DNA of 64,000 nt from Phyto melanocephala (GCA_941918925.1 OW799234.1:107629884-107693883), one strand, 5' to 3'; shown: positions 21,765 through 33,249, counted from the first letter of the stretch. The notes: a model not told the origin generated them from the sequence alone. Numbers and translations: made by a program.

Positions 21765-24348
21765 TGCCTTGTGCCTGTACACGAGATATTTACTTTACAT
21801 ATCGTCACAAAAAAATGCTAATGGATTAATTGCTTGCCAAACTCGTTTATCAATAGGTCAATGGTATTGCATGCCGTGTGGCACGGTTGTGTTAAAACCA
21901 CATATAAACCAATTCTTCTATTTTAGCAAATAAAACTTCAGTAATCAGTAAAGTTCTTAAAAAAGTATGGTCCAATTTAACGGCACCAATACAAATTTCA
22001 CTGTTGGTGATGCCAACTTCGAATGTTCTGGCAGCCATTCAAAAACAATTTATATATTTAATATAAAAAGTTCCCCTTCAACACGTTAGATGAATTTGTG
22101 CATAAACTTGATACGTACAAAGAGACAAAAAAATATTGCATGTGCTCTTTCACACTTAACAGAAACACAGTTAAACTGAATTTTTATAACCGTTTTCTTA
22201 GTATTGACAACACTTCTCCAGACAAATGATATAAAAGAGCATAAAATCTTTTAGCTGTACCATACACATTTAAATAACATTCTTTAACAAAAAGTAGTCC
22301 GAACGAAAGTTAATTTTTATGAAATAAAAATTTTTAAAACAAGAAGACTTTAATTTAACCAAATGTATTTTCAAAATGCAAAGAACCACATAGAAGGCAA
22401 TAAACAAAAAAACAAGCCAACAGAGTATGTAAATATGTATTGAGCTAATTTGCATAATGAATTTAATGATAAATGTGTAAATTAATGATTAACGAGCGAT
22501 ATAAACAATGATGATAATCACTACAAGCAACAATAATTATGACGATAATAAGGGGATTGATTTAGTATTTCATATTCAAAACATGTTGAGGAAGAAAAAA
22601 ATATTGAAAAACGTTAGCATTTCATTATTTTTTAAACAAATAGAAAAAAAAACTAAATGACTAATATTTTAGCGTGAAATGGAAAAAAAAATTAATTTAA
22701 GTTTCACCCATACACATACACTGGGAAAGAGAACGAATAATTTGAAGGTGTAAAATTTGGCAATCGACTAACTTTTTTATTGTTATTGGAATTCTAACAG
22801 GTTGCATTCATTACACAACGTTTTTTTTTTAATTCTTTTTTAATATAAAATAGTTCTTCAATTGCAGAAGAAAATATGGGCAAGCGGATTTGCATTAAAT
22901 TATTTTTTTTTTTTAGAATTTGAGTTTTTAAATGACTATAAGAGAGAGTTCTAAGATTCTTATTGTTTAAATGTGATTTATTTGTATTTTTTACTTATTA
23001 TGTGGTTGTAACACTTTGCTTTATAAATGTTTGGAAGTTTTTAAATATGATTGCAAATTAACGGATGAATGCTAATGTAGAGTTTTTGTTTTCTGAGATT
23101 TAACGACATTAGATTATTTTCTCTGGAAATATGTCAAGTCTCAGGCGTATGTACATCAGAGATCTGCAACGAATTCTCATGAAGTAAGTCAACTTGAATC
23201 ATGATTCATTATTTCGTTGATTTATACGTATTCAAAATTATTAAAAAGTCTTCACTACTTATACGCACTTTTAAGTGAAAGGTACTTATACTACACATAT
23301 TCATCAACCCGTATGGCTATTGTCGTTCATGCTAGATAAAAAGCACGTATGACTCGCATACTCATTATGAAGTTGTGTGTTTGAACTAGGCTTGCCAGAT
23401 TACAATTAAACTTTCACCATAATAATTGTGGATTGTTAAAAAAACTAGACAATTTAAATTTAACAAAATAATACAGAAAAACATGCAAAAATAAAGTGCT
23501 TGCTTTGATGTCTGTTTAAGATATTTAGATTTTGTTTTTGCGTGTTATCTTTTAAATTTAAGTGAGCACCCAAGAACGCAGAATTTTAATTTGCCTCAAA
23601 TAACTGTTATTGTTTACCTCTTATTAAAGAAGCCAACCAAAACTTAGCCTAAAGGCCATAATCAGTTGCATTTATTAAAAAATTAAATAGTGATACTTGC
23701 AAAAATTGTATATTACACATTGTAACATTGCAAATTTTCTGGCGGCCAAAAAATTTCTTGCACTCTCCGACCTGGCAACATTGTATATTCTTCATACAAA
23801 TGAGAGCTGTTTATGTTTTTGTTGTTGAGTCAACTTGCATCATTATAAAATAGTTTCTTAAAAATATAAATCAGCGAGAGTAGTCTTGCAAATCATATAA
23901 ACATGAGACGCTATAAATATAAGTACGAAGTAGTACTCATGTTCATTGTGAGTTGTTCTTATAAATCAACGTTGTTGTGGGTATGCGTACGTCAGCTCAG
24001 TTAAACTTCAATGATTTATACGCACTTATACTCAAATTTTATGACTAACTATGAATATTGAAAAAACGACTCAAAGCCAATTACTGAAGCACAAAAAGCA
24101 GACACGATCGAACATTTGGAACGAAAATTTAATGCGTTATTGATAAATAAATCCAAAATAAGAATATTTAAAACTATTTTCTCTGTTTCAATTAAATTTA
24201 AATTTCTTCGCCTCTTTAAAAAACCTCCCTTTATAAAATGGTATAGGAATTGTGTTTTTAAAGATTTTATTTATTTTTTTATTTTTTTTTTTGTAATTAT
24301 AATAACAAAGACTTTGCAACAAAGCAAGTAAAAAAAGCAAAAGAGACA
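21765..24348. other. AT-rich noncoding stretch
   Basis: No gene supported. Around 23150-24010 there are repeated GATTTATACG, TATACGCACTTA and AGTCAACTTG motifs in both orientations, suggesting a decayed inverted-repeat element whose limits I could not fix. Poly(T/A) runs occur throughout. Confidence 0.35.
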
Positions 24349-25064
24349 GGCCGACTTCCTAAACGCAAGTTTCAATTCATATTTGCATTGCATACACTTC
24401 GTAAACGAATATGTAAACTTTCTGGCAACGTCCAATGTTCCTAATCGTTTGACAACTCATTTTAATAAGTATCAGCTGTCAAAATCACGCATCATTTTTA
24501 TTTTGTATGCAAACATTTGAGCTGCAATGGCTGAGTAAGTATTTTCTTGTTTATTTTTAACAAATTATTTATAATTGATAGAGTTAATTAAATCACAGAC
24601 TAATAATTTAAATAATTAAACACTTTATATTGCAGAGACAAAAAGTGGATCCATGTTTTATGTATGAGTTGCATCAAGGCGAATTCATTATCAGGTGGTG
24701 TTGACAACGCAGCTGATCTACTTTTTTATTTGCAAAAATTATGATTGAATTGTCAAATATTATTTATGTTTACATAAATTACTCCTTCCCGCGCAAAAAA
24801 ACACAAACAAAAACCGTGTAGTTTTTGACACATCGACAGTCGAAAGCAATAATAAAATACCATGTTGTTTTTTTAATGTTGTATTTGTTGTAGAATTACC
24901 ACCACCTGATAAATAAATTCGCCTTGAGTTGCATAGCGACGTTCCTAAATGCCGATAAAATGCAAAAATAGTCTCTACAATGCAAAGTTGCACTTAAGAC
25001 AGGTTTAGCATTGTATACGCCTTTTTTTAAATTATGAATTGCAACTTGCGTTTAGAAGTCGGCC
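24349..25064. mobile_element. TIR element with GGCCGACTTC ends, split by a younger MITE
   Basis: Inverted ends of about 36 bp: left GGCCGACTTCCTAAACGCAA then GTTTCAATTCATA; right inverse GGCCGACTTCTAAACGCAAG then TTGCAATTCATAA. The interior contains ATGGCTGA followed by a good splice donor (GTAAGTATTT, 24533 on) and an acceptor, TTTATATTGCAG, ending at 24636, then a further open stretch. The reading frame is discussed with the nested element. Target duplication was not identified. Confidence 0.7.
24675..24926. mobile_element. MITE with CAAGGCGAAT ends and exact 8-bp target duplication
   Basis: The ends are CAAGGCGAATTCATTATCAG and the inverse of CAAGGCGAATTTATTTATCA, then GGTGGT. AGTTGCAT is duplicated exactly at 24667-24674 and 24927-24934. 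At 252 bp it has no coding capacity. Related copies are at 59120-59327 (CAAGGCATATTTATTCATCA ends) and, degraded, at 36121-36258. An 8-bp duplication fits hAT or P-type transposition; the superfamily is not settled. Confidence 0.85.
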
Positions 25065-25618
25065 ACACTGAAAATCCGACATAAAAATCCTGGGATTTTT
25101 CTCAACGTAAAATTTCCGCATTAAAAACTCTACTTCCAATGCAACACCCGCTTATAACACCCCACAATCCATATACAGATTTTGTTTGTTATCAATATAA
25201 AAGCAATATAAAAAAAAAAAAAAACCGGAAAGAAATTAAAATAAACTTAAACTTGTTGCTGCGTGTGCTTTTTATATTTTAAGTCTGATAATGCAACTGA
25301 ATGCTTTATTGTACTCAACTACATACTTACTAGATTAGATGGTGTGATAAATTTGAAAATTAAAAGTTTTGCTACAATTACGCTTAGATTAAAACAATTA
25401 AAAGTTCTAGCTGAGGCTGGAATTAAATTTTGAAGATTATTTTTATATTGATGGCGGAGTAGCGCATGTCAATGTATTAATGCTTGATGCGGATTTTGAA
25501 TCAAGAAAAGGTACTATCCAATAAAATCTTATTACGAATAGCTTTAGTGGCATATCATATCTACAAATAGTCATAAGTCTGGCTAGGTAGAATAGGCAAC
25601 TGTTATTAAGGTCAGTTA
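25065..25618. other. Noncoding stretch
   Basis: Nothing recognisable beyond a poly(A) run near 25208-25223. Confidence 0.35.
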
Positions 25619-25620
25619 TA

Positions 25621-26090
25621 GGGCCCATACACAACACCATAATAATTGTACAATCAAGTGACTGTGCCAGCTGATTGACCGTGTATGAGGTTGTGGTGTG
25701 ATTGTATCAGCTGATGGTGCTTTATCAAAAATAGTTTGATATTTTTTTGATCGTTCCAGCATGATTTAGTCGTGTATGGCAAAATTAGCCCATAAAAGTT
25801 AAATCGTCAAGGCATAAACATCAAAAAAATACAACATTTTAAATATAAATGCCAGTTTATAGCCATTTCTTCATCCAAACACGTTTTTTTTTGCTCCAAA
25901 TTCGTTTTTGTTTTAGGATAATAGCAATAATAAGTGCAGCACAAATTTTTTCGTTATTCATTACAAACTTTTCCACACAATTTTTGGGTAAAAAATTAAT
26001 TTTGCACCACCATGCTGGTGTAGTGTGTGCTTAAAGCTTAATTACACAAACACTTGATTGCCCAATTTTATGGTGTTGTGTATGGGCATT
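25621..26090. mobile_element. MITE with about 45-bp GCCCATACACAACACC ends
   Basis: The left end GGCCCATACACAACACCATA then ATTGTACAATCAAGTG matches the inverse of the right end, GCCCATACACAACACCATAA then ATTGGGCAATCAAGTG. These are long inverted repeats. Further inside, CAGCTGATTG/ATCAGCTGATGG motifs repeat. The flanks AGTTATAG and ATTATTAG agree at 6 of 8 positions, possibly an aged 8-bp duplication. No transposase is present. Confidence 0.75.
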
Positions 26091-26179
26091 ATTAGATCTA
26101 TAGTATTGATCCGTTTGTGATATCTGAGTAGAATATACAGAATAGAATAGAAAAGAAAGAGAAGCAGACCAGTCCATAG

Positions 26180-26252
26180 TTTCTGGCGGCAATCGAAACC
26201 GCAACTCCCAGGCTAGCAGACAAGCACTCTACCGACTAGTCCACCACAGTCG
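26180..26252 (-). ncRNA. tRNA-derived sequence (SINE head or tRNA pseudogene)
   Basis: The minus strand shows an A-box-like segment, TGGACTAGTCGGTAGAGTGC (D arm). An anticodon-arm-like CTTGTCTGCTAGCC follows, then a perfect T arm: GCGGT, loop TTCGATT, GCCGC. Box B, GGTTTCGATTGCC, is close to the pol III consensus. The spacing fits a tRNA, but no matching acceptor stem can be drawn, so it is not a functional tRNA. Immediately right, on the plus strand at 26255-26330, is a DINE-like core fragment. The same relative arrangement occurs in the type A DINE-like elements, where the tRNA-like block is shorter. Confidence 0.6.
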
Positions 26253-26254
26253 TG

Positions 26255-26335
26255 CTTATTTGCACATATCTCTGAAAGTCATGGGGCGATTGGGCTGATT
26301 TTCAATACCTATCCGGTACTTTCACTTTATCAGCA
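26255..26335 (-). mobile_element. DINE-like core fragment
   Basis: ATTTGCACATATCTCTGAAA, then GTCATGGGGCGATTGGGCTG, ATTTTCAATACC, is the conserved core block found in every type A and B copy (compare 57240-57300). Confidence 0.5.
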
Positions 26336-27329
26336 ATAAAACTCAAATTTACCAATGGATATTCATGCAATATAATTTATTTTATTTCTAAATCAAACAC
26401 ATGCATACAATTGTTGCGATTTCATCTATAGGTAATTGTTCTTTTTTTTTCTTTTTTTAAAAACAATTTGCAATTCGCGTGTATCTTACTCAAATTTCAT
26501 ATTTGTACAAAAATTAAAACAACAAGATGTATTTTATAATTTAACAAAAAAAAAACAGCAAAACAAACAACTATACCCAGAGATACAATTTAAGTTGCAG
26601 TTGATAGTGGTGGCATTAAAAACAACAACGATTTATAACAATAGTGTAATAACAAGTATTTAACTACAACAACAACAATAACAACTAAAATAATACACAA
26701 AACAAGTGGTTGGCATTGAGTTACGGGAAAATATCTGACAAACATACACACACACACACACCCAACAATAATAATACTCATATGGACACACACAACAATC
26801 GAGTGGCTGTTAAGAAAGAGTTGCATTTAACAGAAAGAATCAGAGGGTTAGTTAGTTGTTAGTGTTTCCTTGCACTATTCAAACAATAAAAATAAACAAA
26901 CATTAATCAAAATACGACAGTGTACCACAAAAGAGATGGCCCAAATAACAATATTTTTTGTGTTATATGCCTTCGACGACCACCAGACGATGTTCGAATT
27001 TATTTAGATTTGACTACCTCCGGGTGTGTTGGCTGAGGAGGTAGCCCTTAACACGGCGATAAGCGTCAATGGTTAATGTAAACTAAATTCTCGCGAACAT
27101 GTTGCTATCTTAAAATGTTTGACTAATATTGCGAGGCATATGGACTTTTACACTCCAAACCCCGTCTTTAACGGAATAAACTCTACATTAATCACCAGAT
27201 CGGATATTCTCGAAGGTGGTTCGCTGGAGGTTTATACTTTTATTTATTCCAACTACTTGATCTATTTTTAATTTCTTCTGTAGAAGTTGTCCCGACATGA
27301 AGGTTGAGACTGTACAATATATGTACATA
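26336..27329. other. Noncoding stretch with microsatellites
   Basis: A (CAA)n tract lies near 26665-26690 and a (CA)n tract at about 26745-26762. A hairpin-forming CTACCTCC...GGAGGTAG pair lies at 27015-27046. The moderately GC-richer segment 27000-27330 did not yield a recognisable translation. Confidence 0.35.
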
Positions 27330-27775
27330 TTTTCTATCGTTGCCTGGCATTAGCTGGAATTTTTACAATTTTCATTTCCGATCCCATAAAGTATATATTT
27401 TCTAAAAGCTTATGAATAGGGGAGTCAATTAAGCTTCGTCCGTCTGCCAGTCTGTCTGTCTGTGTGTATGTTGAAATCAACTTTTTGAAGCCCCCAGACA
27501 TTTTCAAGACCCGAATTAGGTACCAAAATATTAGAAATTATCGGAAACAGATCGATCAGAAAAATCGCTTTATAAAAAACTGAGATATGATGAAAGAACA
27601 TAGACCATCTCGTCTTTTTACACCAATACAAACTGGATGAAAGTAGATTAAACATACCTATGTATGTATATGTATGTACGTATTTCATATTATGAGATAT
27701 TATTATTGCATGACTACACGTTGTGAAGGGTATATAAGATTCGGCACGGCCGAACATAGAACTCTTGTTGATTAT
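27330..27775 (+). mobile_element. DINE-1-like element, short type A copy without AT spacer
   Basis: It contains the INE-1/DINE-1 hallmark ATTTCCGATCCCATAAAGTA, then GGGGAGTCAATTAAGC and a GTCCGTCTGCCAGTCTGTCT microsatellite core. GTTGAAATCAACTTTTTGAA and AGACCATCTCG blocks follow. The terminus is GTTGTGAAGGGTATATAAGA with the hairpin TTCGGCACGGCCGAA and CTCTTGTTG. The poly-A/T spacer and tRNA-like block are absent. Confidence 0.7.
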
Positions 27776-29309
27776 TGGATACATTTTATTTTGGAAGCAT
27801 TTTGGTGATTTTAAAATCATCAGCCTTTTGAAGCTAACCCACTAACGTAGACTTTTAATATAACTATTCTGGACTTTAGTGACAAAGCAAATGTGTACAA
27901 ACATGCCTCTGAGGTTCTGATAAAGCACTTATTTCATACTGTGTTACTGCATCCCATTAAAGTGTGACATGGTTTCTGTGACTATTTAGTGATACAAAAT
28001 AATGTTTAAAAAGTTTCAATGTTGCCAATGAAAGTTTGAACCATAGAACATGTGAACCAGCATTAAAGCATTTTAAAAATTAACATGTGGAAACTGAGCA
28101 ATAATTTATCATACGAATTTGTTGCCAAAACGATTGAAGTTTCGCATACTTAGTTTAATTTTAAGTTATTAATCGAAATGATAATGTTCATTGTCAAAAT
28201 ATAGGCAGTACGATTTTACGCTATAATGTCATGTAAAGTTTTCCAAAATTGTTAAAATAAAATGAATAGTTTTCAATTGCGCGATATCAATGATGTTATT
28301 ATCTCAAATTTAGCTTATGTCGGCTTAAGCATTTGTTTATTTTTTCAACTGAATTATTTAGCCAGACGTTTTAAGCGGACTTTACAGTCATATTCACTAG
28401 AATGGTTTTGCAAAGAGAGTCCTGGGTTGTCGTCTACGCACAATAAACAGTGCAGAAAAGCAGTCACACATCTAGTTAGTTAGCTGCACATTTTATGTGT
28501 TTTTTTAACTACCAACCACAATTAAGGGTTTTTTTCTAGGAGACTGTATACAGTCAGACATAACAAAGGCTTACCTTAACATCACGTGACTCTTTTGTTT
28601 TAACTTGCTTAGAAAAAAAAACGAACCTGAATGGAATGCTTCATTGTTTTTTTTTTTTTTTTGCAATATAACTACAATTAAATAAGATTGTTAATTAACA
28701 GCTGGGTTTTTCAACTTTTTTTTTAATGCAAGATCAAGTGAACAAAATTATATGCAAAGGCTAATGTCAAGACGAAAAGCAGAGAGAGATGGAGAAATAT
28801 ATCGCCTGACAGTGAGTCATTTGTCTTTTTGGTTTATGTGATTTTCTTTTTTTTTACATTTTTGTGAAAAATAATGGAAAGATCTTACACATTTCAAGGG
28901 TGTTATTGAGATTTTACATTGACCCTTTAAAAGGTGGGAAAATACTTTTTGTTTCTTTTTTTTTTTTTTAATTATTCACTGTGTTTAACAAATTTTGTTT
29001 AACATGTTTTAAAGATTTCTCTATTATACAGCAAAATAACTAAAATTAAACTAAAAACAATATAAGAACGCTTAAAAATTTAATTCTCGTTTAAAGCAAA
29101 ACGAACAAAAATAATAAACTACAAACAATCATCTCTTGTTAGCCAAGTAGAAAATATGAAAGACCACGAACAACAAGATAAGAAATAATTGTTTTTAAAA
29201 ATTTCAAAAAATATGTACTTGCCGTACTTTAAGTTCTTTGTACATACTTATACAAATTACACAGATAAATTATTGTGGTAAACAATAACAAATTAATTTA
29301 TCTTAATTT
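27776..29309. other. Noncoding stretch with one dispersed-repeat fragment
   Basis: 28190-28330 matches 8550-8700 (TACGCTATAATGTCATGTAA and CTTATGTCGGCTTAAG blocks). The 73-codon open frame at 28262-28483 starts inside this repeat and has no motif, so it is not called. Confidence 0.4.
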
Positions 29310-30262
29310 AATGCGCAAGGGTGTAAAAAGCTTTGTCATTCCGTTTGTAATTTCTGCAATATTAATTTCCGATCCCATAAAGTATATAATTTCAAAAAGC
29401 TTATGAATAGGGAAGTCGAATTAGCAATATCCCCATAACTTTCTGAGATATGTGCAAACAGGCATTACTGCATGCCTTTTCACAAAAAATAAAATTTTTC
29501 AGCCATAATATAATTTACTATACACCTTTGATACTATTTTTAGATATAATATGCCTCTGAAGATACACAGTCCTGAAAAAGTTATATACAAAAAATGTTT
29601 GAAAACATTTACACATATAAAAAATATTTCCCAAAATTCGATATGTTTTAGCTTCTAGACAATTGAGAGAATCAATATGTATATCAAACTAAAAGGCTTA
29701 ACTGGCGCAATTTAACACACTATTAAAAAATTAAAATCCATGATGTTCGCCACTACAAAATGGCAGGCAATCAAATTATATAACTCCTTAATCCCTATCA
29801 ATTGTGGTATAAACTGGACGGACTTGACCAGTACAATGCAGTTAACTATGAAAGACTAAAAATCTAAAATGGCGTCCTAAATTAAATGGCTATAAGCGAT
29901 ATATGGGTCAATTATAGTAATAACGGCTTTGTCCCCTTCATCCCTCACAATATTGGTGGTTGACCAGCAGACTACATTAAAGTATTAAAAAAGTAAAAAA
30001 TCCATGATGGCGTCTAAAAAAAATTGTGGAAATTTTTTTTCTTAACCCCACCTTCATATGTATGTATACATATATTTATCAAGTTAAAGGGCTTGACTGG
30101 TAGAATACAGTTAACTGTGTAAAAATTCAAAATCAAAGATGGCGTTTAAAATATTATAGAAAAATAGCGTACATCATGAAATCTAGGCTAAGCTACAATG
30201 TACATGATGGTGAAATGTATTATTAAATTCACCACGACCGAACAAAGACCTCTAATTGTTTT
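29310..30262 (+). mobile_element. DINE-1-like element, type B copy, degraded
   Basis: It opens with TTTGTCATTCCGTTTGTAAT, then TTCCGATCCCATAAAGTATA and GCTTATGAATAGGGAAGTCG. It continues with type B blocks (AAAGGCTTAACTGG, ATGATG.TCGCCACTACAAAATGG, TGGTATAAACTGG..GGACTTGACC) and CTAGGCTAAGCTACAATG. It ends with a mutated hairpin, TTCACCACGACCGAAC. The GTCY core is largely lost. Confidence 0.65.
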
Positions 30263-30606
30263 ATTTTGTTTTGACTAAAACGTTTGTGGAAAATACTATT
30301 TTTTATCTGTAATTGCATTTAGCAGACATAAGTTTTATCAGGAGCATTTAGTTATTCGAAGAAAAAAAAATATATAATATACATTTATTATTATCTTGAA
30401 AGACATTTAAGTCACTTTAATTTTAGCACTATGATTTCAAGTAAATAAGCGTTATCAAAGGTAAGGGTGGTCTAATTTTTGTTAAAATTTTACATGATTT
30501 TTGTTTAATCATATCTATGTGTTACTTTTTCCTATAACAGATGCCGCCAAACTCACATCAACGTAACAAATTGTGAACATTTACATCTAACGGCGTAATA
30601 AAAAAA
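30263..30606. other. Noncoding spacer
   Basis: Nothing recognised. Confidence 0.3.
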
Positions 30607-30867
30607 ACAAGAAAGAAGGCTATATTTGGCCGTGCCGAATCTTATATACCCTGCACAATGTGTAGTCATGCAATAACTATTGTTTGTCTCACAATTTATC
30701 TCATTAATATGAAATACGTACATAAAAAACATACACATGTATAAAAAAACATCCCATCGTAAAATTATAAAGTGAGGTTAAGTATTTACATATGTTTAAA
30801 AAAATAAACAAAAAAATTAAAAAAATATTTAAAAAAATATAAAAAAATAATAAAAAAAAATATAAAA
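30607..30867 (-). mobile_element. DINE-1-like type A fragment (hairpin end only)
   Basis: ACAAGAAAGAAGGCTATATT, the hairpin TTGGCCGTGCCGAA, then CTTATATACCCTGCACAATG and TGTAGTCATGCAATAAC match the 3' region of the neighbouring full copy. The fragment runs into a poly-A/T tract and stops where the next copy begins, giving two hairpin ends in the same orientation back to back. Confidence 0.65.
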
Positions 30868-31694
30868 ACAAGTAAAAGCGCTATATTCGGCCGTGCCGAA
30901 TCTTATATACCCTTCACAACGTGTAGTAATGTAATAACAATTGTCTGTATCACCATTCATCTCATATGAAATACGTACATATATACAAAAAAAAACATAC
31001 ATATATAAAAACATCCCATTGTAAAATTAAAAAATTAAGTATGTATGTTAAAAAAAAAATAAAAAAAAAACTTAAAAAAAAATTTAAAAAAAAATTAAAA
31101 ACAAAAATTTAAAAAAAAAATTAAAAAAAATAATTAAAATATAAGTAATAAATATAAAAAAATATATAAAAAAATATAAAAAAAAAATTAAAAAAAAAAT
31201 AAAAATAAATAAAAAATAAAAAAAAATAAAAAAAAACAAAAAAAATATTAAAAAAAAATTAAAAAAAAAATAAAAAAAAAATTTTTTTTGGCTCAGCTGG
31301 GATTCGATCTCCCACGTTTACTTTAACCAATATACAAGTTTGTATGTATGTATGTTGTTGTTGTAATGTTTTTGTGAAAAAAAATCGAGGTGGTCGTGGG
31401 GTTTTGCTCATATCTCAGTTGTTTATGAACCGATGTTTCTGATTTTCAATACCGATCTACTCCCGAATATTTCTGATATTTTAATACCTCACCCGGGTCC
31501 AAACGATTTCTGGGGGCTTCAAAAAGTTGATTTCAAAATACACACGGACAGACTGACAGAGCTTAATCGACTCCCCTATTCATAAGCTTTCAAAAAATAT
31601 ATACTTTATGGGGTCGAAAATGAAAACTGTAGAAATTTCACACGGAATGACAAACCTATATAAGTATACCCTTTTTCACCGTGTGAAGGGTATA
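30868..31694 (-). mobile_element. DINE-1-like element, type A, near-complete copy
   Basis: Left to right: ACAAGTAAAAGCGCTATA, hairpin TTCGGCCGTGCCGAA, CTTATATACCCTTCACAACG. An A/T-homopolymer spacer follows (about 31040-31285). The tRNA-like block is GGCTCAGCTGGGATTCGATC with TCCCA next (T-arm-like TGGGA/TCCCA pairing on the minus strand). The core CTCATATCTCAGTTGTTTAT comes next, then a reduced GACAGACTGACAG tract, ATACTTTATGGGGTCGAAAA, and the end TATACCCTTTTTCACCGTGT with GAAGGGTATA. No protein is encoded. Confidence 0.8.
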
Positions 31695-31704
31695 AAAAAT
31701 AAAA

Positions 31705-32062
31705 ACAACAAAAAAATTGGTTTTTGTTGTGATAAAAACGAGGTGGTTGTGATTTTTTCCTTATATCTTAGTTATTTATGTACCAATTTTTCTGATACCG
31801 ATCTGCTCACGAATATTTCTGTTTTTTAAATACCTCACGCGGTCTTAAGCGATGTCAAGCGTCTTCTTAAATTTCAACACACATACGGACAGGCGGATAG
31901 AGCTCAATCAAGTCCTCTATTCAAAGCTTTCAGAAAATATACGTATACTTTTTGGGGTCGAAAATGAAAATTATAGAAATTTCACACGGAATGACAAACC
32001 TATATACATACATATATGTATGTATACCCTTTTTCACTTTTGTGTGAAGGGTAAAACAAACA
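31705..32062 (-). mobile_element. DINE-1-like type A fragment (5' half)
   Basis: It repeats the core-to-terminus part of the preceding element: ACGAGGTGGTTGTGATTTTT, GATACCGATCTGCTCACGAA, an ACACATACGGACAGGCGG GTCY-type core, GGGGTCGAAAATGAAAATTA and TATACCC.TTTTTCAC.TGTGTGAAGGGTA. With 30868-31694 it forms a tandem same-orientation pair lacking the second hairpin end. Confidence 0.7.
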
Positions 32063-32064
32063 AA

Positions 32065-32265
32065 AATTCTATATTCGGCCATGCTAAATCTGTATTATCA
32101 TGTAATTAATTAGTGGAATACAGTTAACTATGCGACAATTGGAAAGCAAAGATGACATGAGATATAAGAAGCAAAATGGCGCATAACATCAACACATAAA
32201 TCTAGACTAAGCTACGATATGATCACTATACTTATGTACATGATTATCCGATTCGCCATATTCTT
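32065..32265. mobile_element. DINE-like fragments (mutated hairpin plus type B tail)
   Basis: TCTATATTCGGCCATGCTAA is a decayed hairpin end. It is followed by GTGGAATACAGTTAACTATG, AAAGATGACAT and CTAGACTAAGCTACGATATG, the type B tail blocks. Confidence 0.5.
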
Positions 32266-32347
32266 ACTTTCTTATGAAATTTGACAATTAAAAATTATGA
32301 GAAATTATGTTTAAAATTTTGACATTTAGAAAATAACAGCTGATGAG

Positions 32348-32895
32348 CATAGGTAGTTAATCGGCTTTCAGCCGGCTTACCGCCAACGCCCCATATATGC
32401 AACATATGGGGCTAAAAAAGCGGATTCTTACAGACATAGGGACATATAATTATTTGAACTTTTTATATTTAAATTTATTCTAAATTTAAAACATTTTTTT
32501 TAATAAAATTACATTGTAATCATTTAAAAATATTGCAAAACTACTCCGATATTAGGCAAGTGGAATGTATTTTCAAAACCAGCTACGATTTCACCATCAG
32601 CACTCTTTATCGGTAAAATAAATTAAAAATTAAATTACTATTTATGTTACAATTTATTGAAATTAGAATTATGGAAACATAGCATTCATTCATTTACACT
32701 CGGCTAATATCGGAATAGGTTTTCAATATTCTTAAATGATAACAATTATATTAAAAAACAATGCTTTAGAAAGTTTAATAAAAGAAAAATTAAATATGAT
32801 TTAAAAGTAATTATATTTTTTATACATCGACTTAAAGCCGCCATCCGTTTTTAACTCAGCCACCGCCGACTGTTTGCTAGCGGCTTAAACCTCTG
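32348..32895. mobile_element. hAT-like MITE, 548 bp, with 8-bp target duplication
   Basis: The right end inverts to CAGAGGTTTAAGCCGCTAGC and the left end reads CATAGGTAGTTAATCGGCTT. The flanks CTGATGAG (32340-32347) and CTGATGAA (32896-32903) agree at 7 of 8 positions. GGCTAAAAAAGCGG and CGGCTTAAA/TTAAAGCCGCC motifs near both ends relate it to 20633-21756. There is no coding capacity. Confidence 0.75.
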
Positions 32896-32903
32896 CTGAT
32901 GAA

Positions 32904-33249
32904 CAGCTGATCAATTGTAACGACCCAATTAATAATACCTAATTTTTTCGTTACAAATAAAAAAATATTTCCAAGACAAAAACAAAAATCAAAAGAAAAG
33001 AATTGCGGCCGAAATACGGCATTTGATCACCATCGAAATTTTACTCGAACGATCGAGTTCGCTGTGCTTTAGGTATAGATAATCTAATAAGAATTTTCAA
33101 ATTTCGATAACGTTTTAATGCCGTTAAAGTTTTTCCTACATTTTGTATTGTATTCTAATAAGAATTCTCTCATTTTCGTTCGATATCGAATCGGCCCATG
33201 TTTTGTTTTAAAAAATAAAACACGTTTTTTTATTTATTATCTCACTTAC
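32904..33249. other. Graf intron start, noncoding
   Basis: The donor GTAAGTGAG occupies 33241-33249 (minus). Beyond it the DNA carries scattered TCGAACGATCGAG and CGATATCGAATCGG palindromic motifs like those in the 47460-48530 element ends, possibly a decayed relative. Confidence 0.4.

Noticed and set aside
26180..26252. Functional tRNA gene
   Set aside because: A and B boxes and the T arm are present, but no acceptor stem pairs and the anticodon arm is poor.
28262..28483. 73-codon frame as a small gene
   Set aside because: It begins inside a dispersed repeat also found at 8550-8700 and has no recognisable motif.
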